Shown here: one piece after another, positions 41,340-50,590 of the stretch
How positions within the stretch are numbered: position 1 is the first letter of the stretch
Layout of the letters: the number at the start of each line of letters is the position of its first letter
From: a virus
IMG/VR virus record: IMGVR_UViG_3300034082_001676
Coordinates: 1-64,000 of that record
Direction: 5' to 3' (one strand)
Length of the DNA stretch: 64,000 bases
The notes under the pieces: model-generated
Database searches by the model: none
What the model was told of the DNA's origin: nothing
The model's input: only the letters and a program-made list of their open reading frames with translations
Made by a program: the position numbers and the translations under genes

Positions 41340-41984
41340 TTACAAAGTCATCAATTCGTCAACAAAGTCTAATAACAATGTGTGGTGGTGACCATTATGG
41401 TACAGACCCTGCATCCATGAATAGCCTTCATACCAATGAGGTTGACTTTCGGGATGACAGCCCATGATGCCTACATTGCCCTGTATAACAGCCATTGGAT
41501 CACCGTTGGGATACAGACTCCATATCTTGGCTGTGTCAATGCCTGCACCTACTAGAGCACAGCCATCATAGAAGAACATAGATTCTTCTTCACCCTGCCA
41601 CAACACTCGTTGATTCTTGGCGTGTGGTCTGCGTGTGTCAGCACCTGGACGGGTAATGTATTGTTCTGCACGAATGTCTTTGAGTAGATCAAGATAGTAA
41701 TGTTCGGCCCAATAGGCTCCCATACAGATGCCTAGGTACCGGCCACCACCACGAACAAATCTTTTGACTGCATCTCCATTCTCGCTGAATAGATAATCAA
41801 AACTACTGGCATCCCCTATGCCTCCGGGAATACAGATACAGTCTACATCGTCAAAGAAATCCCGCTCAACTTCGTGGCGGGTGAATATTTTAAAACTGTA
41901 ATGTGAGCCCAGGGCTTGCATAATCCCATTGCCGCTTTGCACACTGCACTTGGGTTGATGTAAGAATAACGCAATCTTTTTCAT
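41340..41984 (-). CDS. Class I glutamine amidotransferase-like protein
   Basis: 214 residues. Nucleophile elbow YLGICMGAYWA and His-Pro-Glu in GCHPESQPH. The N-terminus (IALFLHQPKCS, CICIPGG) fits the BPL_N group, which resembles the N-terminal domain of biotin-protein ligase. No synthetase partner is adjacent. Function unknown. Confidence 0.8.
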   Translation of the reverse strand: MKKIALFLHQPKCSVQSGNGIMQALGSHYSFKIFTRHEVERDFFDDVDCICIPGGIGDASSFDYLFSENGDAVKRFVRGGGRYLGICMGAYWAEHYYLDLLKDIRAEQYITRPGADTRRPHAKNQRVLWQGEEESMFFYDGCALVGAGIDTAKIWSLYPNGDPMAVIQGNVGIMGCHPESQPHWYEGYSWMQGLYHNGHHHTLLLDFVDELMTL

Positions 41985-42005
41985 CACAGCTCTTTATGTT
42001 AGTGC

Positions 42006-42104
42006 TCACTTAGAACGCCATTCCCGGGCACGACTCCGATAACGTTCTGCCCAGCAGCCGGGCACACCAAGTAACGCAAGCGTTCCTAAGGTAGGTGTTC
42101 TATT
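42006..42104 (-). other. Possible tiny coding remnant (about 32 codons)
   Basis: An open frame with no ATG ends at TGA 42006. Its end CWAERYRSRAREWRSK is Arg-rich and protein-like, and the frame begins just after a stop near 42105. No normal start or Shine-Dalgarno is seen, so this may be a decayed or non-canonically started gene. Short inverted repeats (TGCCC/GGGCA, AACGC/GCGTT) are in the same stretch. Confidence 0.3.
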
Positions 42105-42110
42105 CTAAAA

Positions 42111-42551
42111 TTAATTGCACCAGCTTTGTTTAGCGTCACCGTAGTATTCACGAGCGTGACCGTTGCTAATAAGTCCCTGTCTAATGCTCTGTCCGTTTAC
42201 CAAGATATCTCCCAATATACGGCCACCAAACTTATCCCATCCATAGATAATAACTTGGTGCTTTGGGTGGGATTGTAGGGCTTGAGTTGTAAATTTACTC
42301 GCCAGTTGCGCTCGCTGGTCTTCTTGTGGACATTGAGCTCTGTGTCCTTTTTCCGGGGTGTCGACTCCGTAGATTCTAACAGCAAGTTCAGGTTTGAGCG
42401 GTAGTGGTAGAAAGGGAGCGGCGATTACAATAGTATCGCCATCACTCACTCTAATAACTTGTGCGTCATAAGTCGCTGACTTGGCAGGCATCTTGCCCTG
42501 TGCAAATGCTAGTACCGGGACTAACAATAATACGGCTAAAAATCTTTTCAT
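42111..42551 (-). CDS. Secreted thermonuclease (SNase family)
   Basis: 146 residues with a signal peptide (cleavage near FAQG). Core motifs: VIRVSDGDTIVI, RIYGVDTPEKG (Arg and Asp of the calcium site), FGGRILGDI and HAREYYG. It cuts DNA and RNA in the periplasm or outside. It could degrade host or competing phage DNA. TGGAG precedes the ATG. Confidence 0.9.
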   Translation of the reverse strand: MKRFLAVLLLVPVLAFAQGKMPAKSATYDAQVIRVSDGDTIVIAAPFLPLPLKPELAVRIYGVDTPEKGHRAQCPQEDQRAQLASKFTTQALQSHPKHQVIIYGWDKFGGRILGDILVNGQSIRQGLISNGHAREYYGDAKQSWCN

Positions 42552-42572
42552 ATAAACTCCAATAAGTGCTAG

Positions 42573-42580
42573 TATTTATT
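42573..42580 (-). promoter_or_regulatory. Late promoter box of the nuclease gene
   Basis: AATAAATA on the minus strand, 21 bases before the ATG at 42551; it overlaps the stop of the upstream gene. Confidence 0.5.
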
Positions 42581-43211
42581 CGTATGTAACAGTGTCTGAG
42601 TCACCTAGACGCCATTTAGGGTTCTGTTCAACCACCCACTTCTTAGTGGCCACTTTGAAGTCTGGGTGCAGCATTTCTTTGGGATTGCTGGCGGCATCAA
42701 AGAATCTGCAGCGATTGTTGGGCTGTGCGGCATACTGTCCGTTGTCTAGTTCGATAAAGTTAAAGCTCTTGTGATCTTCAGGCCATTCTGAATATGTGGT
42801 GTCTATGATGTTCATGTCAGGTGCGGCATTGTCCACTGTGAACAAGTATTTGCCCTTGTGTAGCTGACGATCCTTGGCATAGAACTCACAGCTGAGATTG
42901 CGTAGAAATGCTTTCTGGATCACAGCTATGTCATAGCTGAAACAATCCCAAATCTGTAAGGTGTCCAATGATAGGAACTTGTCCGACTCTAAGTCAGTGT
43001 TTCTACTCACATAGGCATGTAGGGGCAGCTTGTCATAGAGAGCACCGTATCTGGGCAAATAGCTTTCTATGCGGAATGCTTGACTGCGTAGGCTCTTGAT
43101 ACTAACCCAGATGCAGGGTTCATACTCTCCGTATCCTGATTTAAAATCGTAGAGAAATTCTCGTCTTACAAAACAATGTACAGGTGGCAGATTAGCCACT
43201 AAGAAACTCAT
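42576..43211 (-). CDS. Conserved hypothetical phage protein
   Basis: 211 residues from the ATG at 43211, which overlaps the stop of the Cys-rich gene (TAATG). Start MSFLVANLPPVHCFVRREFLYDF. Trp, Tyr and Phe are frequent. I recall a conserved protein of this kind in T4-like cyanophages with no known role. Confidence 0.7.
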   Translation of the reverse strand: MSFLVANLPPVHCFVRREFLYDFKSGYGEYEPCIWVSIKSLRSQAFRIESYLPRYGALYDKLPLHAYVSRNTDLESDKFLSLDTLQIWDCFSYDIAVIQKAFLRNLSCEFYAKDRQLHKGKYLFTVDNAAPDMNIIDTTYSEWPEDHKSFNFIELDNGQYAAQPNNRCRFFDAASNPKEMLHPDFKVATKKWVVEQNPKWRLGDSDTVTYE

Positions 43212-43369
43212 TAGTTGTAGCCTCGTTGAATACCTTTGTCTACACAATCACTACATTCACAGTCCGGGCAATCGCAGCCGTCTGTCATACAGCTGAATCC
43301 GCAGTGTGCGGTACACCAGCAGGTGCATTTGGGTTTTAGTCGTTGATATGTTTCTGTTTCTTCAGTCAT
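43211..43369 (-). CDS. Cys-rich 52-residue protein (metallothionein-like)
   Basis: ATG at 43369, one base after the upstream stop; TAATG overlap with the next gene. Ten Cys fall in residues 15-42 in C-x-C, C-x2-C and C-x3-C steps (CTCWCTAHC, GCDCPDCECSDC). This density fits a metal-binding peptide. There is no signal peptide. It could hold zinc, copper or iron, or be a disulfide-rich structural peptide. Confidence 0.7.
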   Translation of the reverse strand: MTEETETYQRLKPKCTCWCTAHCGFSCMTDGCDCPDCECSDCVDKGIQRGYN

Positions 43370-43370
43370 A

Positions 43371-44339
43371 TTAGAATCCGTTAGTGGCTGAGTTGTAGAA
43401 CAGTTTACCTGTCCAAGTCGATGTTTTAGCCTGTGTACTAGATGCCCAACTAACTGTCATTGTTCCTGGGCCTGTTAGGTTACCAAACATAACACGGAAA
43501 GGATAATAGATGTTTGCGGTCATTGCAACGGTTCCGCTCACTTCTACAGGACCGTGAAGGCCGCCATTCTGTACAATAGCATTGGTATGAGTATATCCAG
43601 TGATGGCATTCGGGCCTATCCACATATAACTAGCATCGTCGGTGTTGGTGTAGAATGTATAGGTATCTGTAGTAGGTGCTAAGAAGTATCCTGTTAGCAT
43701 AATACTACTATACTCTGGTAGGCTGGATAAGTTTAAACTTGTATAGACACCTTGAGACGTTGCGGCATAGGTGTCAAAAAATGTTAGATCATCGTTAGCC
43801 GGAGTAAAATCAGTACCAAAGTAGCCATTAGCATTCGTTGTGCCGGTTACTGTGCGATGATAAACTCCAGATGTAAATGTAATAGCTGCAACGTTGATCC
43901 ACGGACGTCCTTGTAGCAATCCTCCAGTATTAGGATTATCATCTGCGTCAGTGGCATAGGTGTCCGGTAATAGAGTGATATCAAAAGTGTTGTTCACCCG
44001 ATAGTAAGGTTTAGTTGTGTCGCCAAATGCTTGCTTTTTTGCCTGAGCAATATATAATTTTCTCAGCTGCCGTTCTTGTTTACTTTCATTTTGTTGTGGA
44101 GTACATAACACAGTATCACCGTCTACCAGCCCCATTGCTGATAACTTTGTAGAACTATCACCAAAGGTAATGCTATTTTTGCTAGGATCACTTAAGAGAC
44201 TCCAGTGATAATAATCTGCTGGTAGTCCTTCGTCTGTGGCAATGGCTGTGATTAGTGTGTCAACGGTGGCAGTGGCCAATGTTATTCCGGTAACGCTACG
44301 TTTTGTTCCGGTTAGTCCCCAATAGTTTATATCGGCCAT
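43371..44339 (-). CDS. Virion adhesin with GLEYA/PA14-like domain
   Basis: 322 residues. The N-terminal 100 contain a ubiquitin-like fold by pattern (ATVDTLITAI, GLVDGDTVLCTPQQ). The C-terminal half shows the GLEYA/PA14 lectin signature: LTGYFLAPTTDTYTFYTNTDDASYMWIG and a later VMFGNLTGPGTM. It probably binds a glycan on the host. No signal peptide, so a virion component is likely. Confidence 0.75.
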   Translation of the reverse strand: MADINYWGLTGTKRSVTGITLATATVDTLITAIATDEGLPADYYHWSLLSDPSKNSITFGDSSTKLSAMGLVDGDTVLCTPQQNESKQERQLRKLYIAQAKKQAFGDTTKPYYRVNNTFDITLLPDTYATDADDNPNTGGLLQGRPWINVAAITFTSGVYHRTVTGTTNANGYFGTDFTPANDDLTFFDTYAATSQGVYTSLNLSSLPEYSSIMLTGYFLAPTTDTYTFYTNTDDASYMWIGPNAITGYTHTNAIVQNGGLHGPVEVSGTVAMTANIYYPFRVMFGNLTGPGTMTVSWASSTQAKTSTWTGKLFYNSATNGF

Positions 44340-44341
44340 TA

Positions 44342-44572
44342 TTACATACCACCTAGTTGTCTAATACGTGCAATTTCTTCTTTTGCAGGATCACCTTGCT
44401 TTTGCATAAAACCTACGATTTGATCATAGTCAGCCATAGTAACAACACCCTCTTGTGATAATTTGATCACAGCTTCTGCAACATCATGCAGGTCAGCATC
44501 TTGTTTGACATCTTCGCGAGCCAGCTCTAGCAGGCGTATAAACAAGGGTACATCTAATTTAACTATATCCAT
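44342..44572 (-). CDS. Small helical protein upstream of the adhesin
   Basis: 76 residues, helical, acidic ([24 protein letters not shown]). 2 bases from the adhesin gene, so cotranslated. Similar small proteins occur in T4-like aquatic phages. Function unknown; tail chaperone-like role possible. Confidence 0.6.
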   Translation of the reverse strand: MDIVKLDVPLFIRLLELAREDVKQDADLHDVAEAVIKLSQEGVVTMADYDQIVGFMQKQGDPAKEEIARIRQLGGM

Positions 44573-44591
44573 TTCAAAATCCTCAGTCTAA

Positions 44592-44609
44592 TATTTAGCA
44601 GGTTAAATA
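44592..44609. promoter_or_regulatory. Divergent late promoter boxes between adhesin and ALA synthase units
   Basis: CTAAATA on the minus strand (44592-44598) and TTAAATA on the plus strand (44603-44609). They suggest ALA synthase is expressed late, 8 bases before its ATG. Confidence 0.55.
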
Positions 44610-44617
44610 CACTTACT

Positions 44618-45829
44618 ATGATAAACAAAGCTCCCTTTAATGCTCTACTAAAAAATCTTAAAGACACTGGCAAATATCGTGTGTTTAACGATATCATCCG
44701 CGAAAAGGGCAAGTTCCCTTCAGCTATGTGGTACGGTCCCTATAATATCAAAACTATCACAAACTGGTGTAGCAATGATTATCTAGGTATGGGCCAGCAT
44801 AAAGTTGTACTAGATGCCATGCATACTGCACTAGATCACACAGGAGCAGGCAGCGGAGGCACTCGCAATATTGCAGGCACCAGTCACTATCACGTGGCTC
44901 TAGAACACGAACTAGCCACCTTGCACAACAAAGCTAAGGCCTTGCTGTTTAGTTCAGCCTATGTGGCCAACGAGTGGACATTAATTGCTTTAAGCAAGAT
45001 CATACCCAACATACATTTTGTATCAGACAGTGAGAACCACAACAGCCTAGTCATAGGTATGGTACACAGTCGTGCTCCAAAGACTGTGTTTCGTCACAAC
45101 GATCTCAATCACCTAGAAGATATATTAACCAGCATACAGCTCACAGGCAATACACCCTGTATAGTATTTGAATCAGTTTACTCAATGGATGGCGATGTTG
45201 GACACATCAAAGAAATCTGCGATCTAGCAGATCGTTATGGTGCTATAACATATATCGATGAAGTTCATGCGGTAGGACTCTATGGTCCCCACGGTGGTGG
45301 GAAAGTTGAAGAGCTTGGGCTACAATCCCGTATTGACATAGTCAATGGTACATTAGGGAAAGCCTATGGAGTCCAAGGTGGTTATATAGCTGCCGATGTA
45401 GAAGTCATTGACGCCATCCGTTCAGTAGCTGCGGGCTTTATCTTTACCACAAGTATGAGTCCTGTAAGTTGTGCTGGTGCCCTGGCTGCGGTCAAGTACC
45501 TAAAGGATCACAATGAATTGCGTGACAAACATCAAGAACGGGCTCGTAAGCTCAAGCATAGATTATCTGTGGCCGGTATGCCTGCAATGGAATGTACTAC
45601 CACTCACATTGTACCTATCCTAGTAGGAGAAGCTGTTCGCTGTAAAGCCATCAGTGATGAACTGCTCAACGAACACAACATCTACATACAGCCTATCAAC
45701 AATCCCACAGTTGCCGTAGGAACGGAGCGGTTGCGTATTGCTCCCACTCCGTTTCACGATGATGGTATGATTGAAGATCTGATTACGGCGCTGACTGCTT
45801 CATTTGCGTGTCACCCGGCGCAAGTCTAA
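44618..45829 (+). CDS. hemA: 5-aminolevulinate synthase
   Basis: 403 residues, full length. Hallmarks: [36 protein letters not shown], the Asp of [12 protein letters not shown], and the PLP Lys in [15 protein letters not shown]. It joins glycine and succinyl-CoA to ALA, the first step of tetrapyrrole synthesis in Alphaproteobacteria. With the phage heme oxygenase and PcyX it could feed bilin production. Related enzymes (KBL, BioF) are less likely because of the [13 protein letters not shown] stretch typical of ALAS. Phage ALAS has been reported from aquatic viromes (from memory). Confidence 0.93.
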   Translation: MINKAPFNALLKNLKDTGKYRVFNDIIREKGKFPSAMWYGPYNIKTITNWCSNDYLGMGQHKVVLDAMHTALDHTGAGSGGTRNIAGTSHYHVALEHELATLHNKAKALLFSSAYVANEWTLIALSKIIPNIHFVSDSENHNSLVIGMVHSRAPKTVFRHNDLNHLEDILTSIQLTGNTPCIVFESVYSMDGDVGHIKEICDLADRYGAITYIDEVHAVGLYGPHGGGKVEELGLQSRIDIVNGTLGKAYGVQGGYIAADVEVIDAIRSVAAGFIFTTSMSPVSCAGALAAVKYLKDHNELRDKHQERARKLKHRLSVAGMPAMECTTTHIVPILVGEAVRCKAISDELLNEHNIYIQPINNPTVAVGTERLRIAPTPFHDDGMIEDLITALTASFACHPAQV

Positions 45830-46166
45830 AACGATCTTCTGCATAGTCTCCAGTACCAACTTCAAATATCACACTGTTGGCCACTAGAGATTCTACTTGA
45901 TGTGGTCCTAGCTGCCCAAAGTCAGCAGTCTGTCCTTCTTCTAGCACAGCTTCTTTTACTTCTCCGGTGGCAACATCGATAAATTTAACTTTGAACTTGC
46001 CTGCATTCACAAACCAACTCTTGGCTTTTTCTTTGTGAAACACCAAACTGGTCTTGGCCCCTGCACGTTCAAATACCAATAGTTTGCCGCAGTATTTGTC
46101 GTTGTTGGCAAACACCAATTCAAATCCCCAACCCTTGTCTATTTTACCCAATGTCTGTAAGTTCAT
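45783..46166 (-). CDS. Small cupin protein
   Basis: 127 residues. Cupin pattern like mannose-6-phosphate isomerase C-domains: [45 protein letters not shown]. Its 3' end overlaps the ALAS gene by 47 bases tail to tail. Its ATG overlaps the clpP stop. Substrate unknown. Confidence 0.82.
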   Translation of the reverse strand: MNLQTLGKIDKGWGFELVFANNDKYCGKLLVFERAGAKTSLVFHKEKAKSWFVNAGKFKVKFIDVATGEVKEAVLEEGQTADFGQLGPHQVESLVANSVIFEVGTGDYAEDRFRLAPGDTQMKQSAP

Positions 46167-46750
46167 TATCTCTCCGTTATAATTTTGTCGATGAGTCCGT
46201 AGGCCAATGCTTCATCAGCACTCATAAATTTGTCTCGTTCCATATCAGCAGTCATCTGTGCAAAAGTTTTGCCCTGGCTGTTGTGTTTGACATAGATTTC
46301 AGTCAATGTCTTTTTCATTTTAATAATCTCTTCAACTTGAATCTGCATATCTGTGGCCTGTCCGCGAGCACCGCCACTGGGTTGATGAATCATGTGTCGA
46401 GCATTGGGCAACATAAAACGTTTGCCTTTGGCTCCGGCAGTGGCCAACAATGATCCCATTGAACAGGCCTGTCCCATAACATAGGTTGATACATCGGGTT
46501 TGATAAATTGCATGGTGTCATAGATGCTCATACCCGATGTGACAACTCCACCGGGACTGTTGATAAACAGGCTGATGTCTTTGTCTGGATTTTCACTTTC
46601 TAGAAATAGTAATTGGGCTACAATAACATTGGCCATTTGATCCTCTACAGGACCATTCAGCATGATAATTCTTTCTTTGAGCAGTCGGCTGTAAATGTCG
46701 TAGGCTCGTTCGCCTTTACTAGATGATTCAATTACCATTGGTACTAACAT
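46166..46750 (-). CDS. clpP: ClpP serine protease
   Basis: 194 residues, full length. Catalytic triad Ser97 ([14 protein letters not shown]), His122 (MIHQPSGG) and Asp173 ([14 protein letters not shown]). LFINSPGG and the N-terminal axial region are intact. Needs a Clp ATPase (ClpX or ClpA) from the host. With phage tmRNA and ClpS it could redirect host proteolysis. Confidence 0.95.
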   Translation of the reverse strand: MLVPMVIESSSKGERAYDIYSRLLKERIIMLNGPVEDQMANVIVAQLLFLESENPDKDISLFINSPGGVVTSGMSIYDTMQFIKPDVSTYVMGQACSMGSLLATAGAKGKRFMLPNARHMIHQPSGGARGQATDMQIQVEEIIKMKKTLTEIYVKHNSQGKTFAQMTADMERDKFMSADEALAYGLIDKIITER

Positions 46751-46802
46751 TCGCTAATCCTTTTATAAATTTGTTGTATCATATATTTTATACAAATTTG
46801 TC

Positions 46803-46831
46803 TTGCTTTGCAAGTAATCTGAGTGTATAAT
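46803..46831 (+). promoter_or_regulatory. Sigma70-like promoter of the HNH gene
   Basis: TTGCTT, 17 bases, TATAAT. A TTAAATA box (46843-46849) lies between it and the ATG at 46879. Confidence 0.75.
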
Positions 46832-46878
46832 GATGCTATATGTTAAATACTTGTCCGATAGATGATTAGTAAATCAAA

Positions 46879-47394
46879 ATGAGCAGTACACTTTTATTAA
46901 ACGCAGATATGCAACCCGTGAGCCTACTTCCACTGAGTGTGGTCGAATGGCAGGAAGCCATCAGATATATGGTCCTAGACAAGGTCAAGGTGCTTGAATG
47001 GCACGAAGATTGGATAGTACACAGTGCTAGATGGCAGACTCGTGTGCCTGCGGTGATCATGTTGAATCAATATCAAAAACCCAAGCACACTATGAGATTA
47101 AGCAAACGCAACATATTTCTGCGTGATGCCTACACCTGCCAATATTGTGGCATCGCAGTCACAGAAGTCACTGCCACGTTGGATCACGTACTGCCTGTGA
47201 GCAAAGGTGGCAAGACCACTTGGGAAAACTCCGCCACTGCCTGCAAGAGCTGCAACTACAAGAAAGCAGCTCACGTGGGCAAGATGAAGCCAAAGATCAC
47301 ACCCTACAAGCCTACATTTTGGGATCTAGTGGCTAAACGCCGAGATAGAGGCTATCATTTTCATCACCCCAGCTGGTCCAACTATTTAGGCTAA
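46879..47394 (+). CDS. HNH endonuclease
   Basis: 171 residues. C-terminal HNH_5-type core: YTCQYCGIA, TLDHVLPVSKGG, WENSATACKSCN. The N-terminus SSTLLLNADMQPVSLLPLSVVEWQEA is conserved in alphaproteobacterial homologues. It could act in DNA packaging, recombination or host DNA breakdown. Not an intron homing gene here, since no split gene is near. Confidence 0.9.
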   Translation: MSSTLLLNADMQPVSLLPLSVVEWQEAIRYMVLDKVKVLEWHEDWIVHSARWQTRVPAVIMLNQYQKPKHTMRLSKRNIFLRDAYTCQYCGIAVTEVTATLDHVLPVSKGGKTTWENSATACKSCNYKKAAHVGKMKPKITPYKPTFWDLVAKRRDRGYHFHHPSWSNYLG

Positions 47395-47397
47395 ATA
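47391..47397 (+). promoter_or_regulatory. Late promoter box CTAAATA
   Basis: It overlaps the HNH stop and ends 5 bases before the next ATG at 47403. Confidence 0.55.
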
Positions 47398-47402
47398 TTA
47401 CT

Positions 47403-48920
47403 ATGAGATTTTTTGAATTCCTATTAGTTGAAGCCCAAGGCGGAATGTGGGACCGCATGTTAGAGAAAAAATCTGGTGCAAATATCCAGTTTCTCAACGG
47501 TAATCAAACCTACGAACTTGTTGATGTTGCAGTGTTCCCGCAAGATCAACGATTAAAATACGAACCTGATCCAGAAAACCCAGAAACTCCAGCCACTGAC
47601 TCTATGAAGTTAGATATAGATCAATACCTTCAAGAACAAGGAGCGGCTGTACAAAAATACATAGGGGCCAAGAACAACTCCGGTGCTGCAATGGTGGTAA
47701 TTATTGGTGATCAGAATAAGAAAATAGCATTTGTTAAATTTGTCAAAGAAAAGAAATCAGTTCATCCTCCAATATATTGGCAGACCAGCGTGTTTACTCA
47801 AGATACAGGATGGAGTCAGACTGGCAAGGGCAAGTCGGCTACAGCCAAGGCCGCTGAAGTAAAAATCAGTCCGTATGATTTTGTTAGACCTGGACGATAT
47901 CAGATAACAGCTCTCCCTGGACTAATCGCTCAAAATCTAAATGCTCGCCCGGATACCTATCCGCAAAATCTCAAAGTAGGATTGCCTGCTCTCATAGACG
48001 ATTTAATCAACAACACAGGGCCTGTGCCTAATCTAGAACAATATGCTGATCAAGTTGAAGTGGTATTTGGTGAGTCAGCCGCGCCCATAGCGTTGGCCTT
48101 AAACAAACGAGTCAGCGGATCGTATAGTGATGCTGAACAGAATCTACTGGGTCCATTAGGACTAACTTGGGGTGATTTTACCGAAGTTTCTTTTGGAGCT
48201 TTTGGCGAGAAGATTGGTGATTCTTTTTTGTATGCCGGTGACACCAAAATAATTATCAGCAGCAAGAATAAAACAGGTGGAGCACCGGCCAGCCTTACTG
48301 GTGCCATGGAAACCATAGACAAGTATCCGGAAGAGTTTGGTCCAGGCACCAAGTTTTATAAAAAATATTCGCCAATATTATCTACCTTTGAAGTGCTGCA
48401 TAAAAATCAAGCAATTCCCGGAGTATTGGCTGCATGTGTACTGCAACAGATTATCACTGAAGAAGAAAAAGATTTTATTGTCAGCATCTATGGCAAAGGC
48501 ACAGGCACTGAACAAGACCTACAAAACTATCCTAATTTGCCAACTGTCTACAAGGCCAAGGCATTTTTAGGAGCACCTATCACAAACAAAGCAGGCAAGT
48601 CGGTGATTTCAAACATAGGTGTAGATCTCAGCAATGCCAAATTTCAAATGGGCTACCATTTGTTAGGCAATTGCGCTAAACTGTTAAAATTTAAACTCAA
48701 TGAAAATTCATCGCTGATGACTGATTTTTTCAAGGCTGTTCTCAACAAGTCGCAAATGGTACAGGTCTATACTGACACTGAACGATCTTCAAAGGGTATC
48801 AAGTTTAACGATTTCAATGTGGTATGGCCTCCCACATTTGCTGGCAAAATAGCTATCGAGTCAGATCATTACACATCTAACGCTAAACCCTCCAAAAAAA
48901 TTAGTTTTGTGTTCAAATAA
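47403..48920 (+). CDS. Large internal-head-like protein with capsid-targeting N-terminus
   Basis: 505 residues. Start MRFFEFLLVEAQ has the form of a T4 capsid-targeting sequence with site LVE-A. The rest has a mixed fold with no known motif; GDTKIIISSKNKTGG could be a nuclease-like D/E-x-K strand, but this is weak. Late leaderless promoter supports a virion role. I infer an injected protein. Confidence 0.65.
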   Translation: MRFFEFLLVEAQGGMWDRMLEKKSGANIQFLNGNQTYELVDVAVFPQDQRLKYEPDPENPETPATDSMKLDIDQYLQEQGAAVQKYIGAKNNSGAAMVVIIGDQNKKIAFVKFVKEKKSVHPPIYWQTSVFTQDTGWSQTGKGKSATAKAAEVKISPYDFVRPGRYQITALPGLIAQNLNARPDTYPQNLKVGLPALIDDLINNTGPVPNLEQYADQVEVVFGESAAPIALALNKRVSGSYSDAEQNLLGPLGLTWGDFTEVSFGAFGEKIGDSFLYAGDTKIIISSKNKTGGAPASLTGAMETIDKYPEEFGPGTKFYKKYSPILSTFEVLHKNQAIPGVLAACVLQQIITEEEKDFIVSIYGKGTGTEQDLQNYPNLPTVYKAKAFLGAPITNKAGKSVISNIGVDLSNAKFQMGYHLLGNCAKLLKFKLNENSSLMTDFFKAVLNKSQMVQVYTDTERSSKGIKFNDFNVVWPPTFAGKIAIESDHYTSNAKPSKKISFVFK

Positions 48921-48950
48921 CCACAATCCAATCATCCACTCACAAACTGG

Positions 48951-48979
48951 TTGACAACCAACCCCTAATGTAGTATACT
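48951..48979 (+). promoter_or_regulatory. Sigma70-like promoter TTGACA-17-TATACT of the DNA ligase
   Basis: Same three elements as the promoter at 14932-14960. Confidence 0.8.
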
Positions 48980-49009
48980 AGTAGCATAGTAAACGATTAG
49001 GAGTTGATT

Positions 49010-50323
49010 TTGCGAACACAACCAGAATTCATTATTCGGCAATTGGAAATCCACAATAGCCGTATTAATAAAGAACAGATACTCGAAGCTGCCGTTGAAG
49101 AAGGTCTAGACGAATTCTTCGAAGGACTTAGAATGTGTTTGGATAACTTGTACACCTTTGGTGTTAAACAGGTTCCCACAAAAGATAAAGCTGAAGGACA
49201 AGGTCTTAGCTGGACTAACTTTGTTGAGCTCGCGGACAGTCTTTATCGCCGTAAACTTACAGGGCACGATGCCCGTGATGCTATTCAACTGGCCATGGAT
49301 GTGGCTACGCAAGGGCAGTGGAACGATTGGTATCGTCGTATACTGATCAAGGATTTGCGCTGTGGTGTCAGCGAGAAAACAGTCAACAAGGTACTCAAGG
49401 GCAAAACTATTGCATCTGTACCTGTGTTTGAATGTATGCTGGCACACGACGGTGCCAATCACGAAAAGAAGATCACAGGTAAGAAACTGCTTGAGCCTAA
49501 GTTGGATGGTGTTCGTGCTATCACTGTAGTAGACTACGAATCCAAAACTGTTACCATGTACACACGCAATGGTAAAGTTCTTGAAAACTTTGCACACATC
49601 ACTAGTTACCTAGAAGGCTATATCGAAGAGATTGGTCGCAGTATGGTATTTGACGGTGAAGTTGTTAGTCATTCATTCCAGGACCTCATGAAACAGGTTC
49701 ATCGTAAGAGTAATGTGCAGGCACAGGATGCTCGTTTATGTTTGTTCGATGCTGTTCCACTTGTAGAGTTTAAAGCTGGCAAGAGTGTGATGGGACAACG
49801 TCGACGTTCCAATCTACTAAAGAATTGGGCTAACATCTTTGCAGACAGCGGGTGCGTTGAGATCATTCCGCAGATTGAAGTCAACCTAGATGAGTTTGTA
49901 GGTGACATTGAATATCGAGACTACAACAAGAAAATGGTTGCTGAAGGTTTCGAAGGCATTATGATTAAGGATCCAGAGGCCAAATATGAATGTAAAAGAT
50001 CTGTTTCGTGGCTTAAACAAAAACCCTTTATCGAAGTTAGCCTTTCGATCACATCCGTGGAAGAAGGTACCGGAAGAAATGTTGGACGCCTTGGTGCTTT
50101 GGTCTGCGAGGGCGTCGATGATGATAAGACAATTTGCGTCAATGTGGGCAGTGGTTTTAGTGACGGGGATCGTGATTCTTATTGGCAAGAACGTGATACA
50201 GTGGTTGGACAGGTAGTGGAAGTACGTGCCGATGCTGTTACACAGAATCAAGACGGAACCTACAGTCTACGCTTTCCACGCTTCCTACGATTCCGTGGCT
50301 TTAAAGCTGGAGAAAAAATCTAA
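49010..50323 (+). CDS. ATP-dependent DNA ligase (T4 gp30-like)
   Basis: 437 residues from a TTG at 49010, spaced 6 bases from AGGAG; an upstream TTG abuts the Shine-Dalgarno. The active-site Lys is in EPKLDGVRAI (about 163). Later nucleotidyltransferase motifs: TRNGK, VFDGEVV, EGFEGIMIKD and WLKQKP. An OB domain ends the protein. It seals nicks in phage DNA replication. Its stop overlaps the next ATG. Confidence 0.93.
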   Translation: MRTQPEFIIRQLEIHNSRINKEQILEAAVEEGLDEFFEGLRMCLDNLYTFGVKQVPTKDKAEGQGLSWTNFVELADSLYRRKLTGHDARDAIQLAMDVATQGQWNDWYRRILIKDLRCGVSEKTVNKVLKGKTIASVPVFECMLAHDGANHEKKITGKKLLEPKLDGVRAITVVDYESKTVTMYTRNGKVLENFAHITSYLEGYIEEIGRSMVFDGEVVSHSFQDLMKQVHRKSNVQAQDARLCLFDAVPLVEFKAGKSVMGQRRRSNLLKNWANIFADSGCVEIIPQIEVNLDEFVGDIEYRDYNKKMVAEGFEGIMIKDPEAKYECKRSVSWLKQKPFIEVSLSITSVEEGTGRNVGRLGALVCEGVDDDKTICVNVGSGFSDGDRDSYWQERDTVVGQVVEVRADAVTQNQDGTYSLRFPRFLRFRGFKAGEKI

Positions 50324-50589
50324 TGAAAGAACAAATTGGATTTATCCGTTGGTGGTTCTCAAAGTTGGAAATATGGCAATGGATCTTGTTGGCTAGCCTA
50401 GTTTTTAATGTAGGCAGTCTGTTCGCTATAGGCACAGAAATATCGTCTGGTATGAATTTAGTTGGAATGATTCTACTGCTGATAGTATTTTTTAAATGGT
50501 TTGTTTTGGATTCTTTAAAGACCAGTTGGACTCGTTATAAAGAACAGCGAAATACTTTACTAACCACTATCAAAGACAGCGACAAATAA
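50323..50589 (+). CDS. Small two-helix membrane protein
   Basis: 88 residues with hydrophobic helices at about 20-37 and 45-65, and a charged C-terminal tail. Coupled to the ligase gene by a one-base overlap. Unknown. Confidence 0.65.
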   Translation: MKEQIGFIRWWFSKLEIWQWILLASLVFNVGSLFAIGTEISSGMNLVGMILLLIVFFKWFVLDSLKTSWTRYKEQRNTLLTTIKDSDK

Positions 50590-50590
50590 A

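Noticed and set aside
49106-49597. Long minus-strand open frame inside the DNA ligase gene
   Set aside because: Antisense to a clearly conserved ligase core, without promoter or Shine-Dalgarno.
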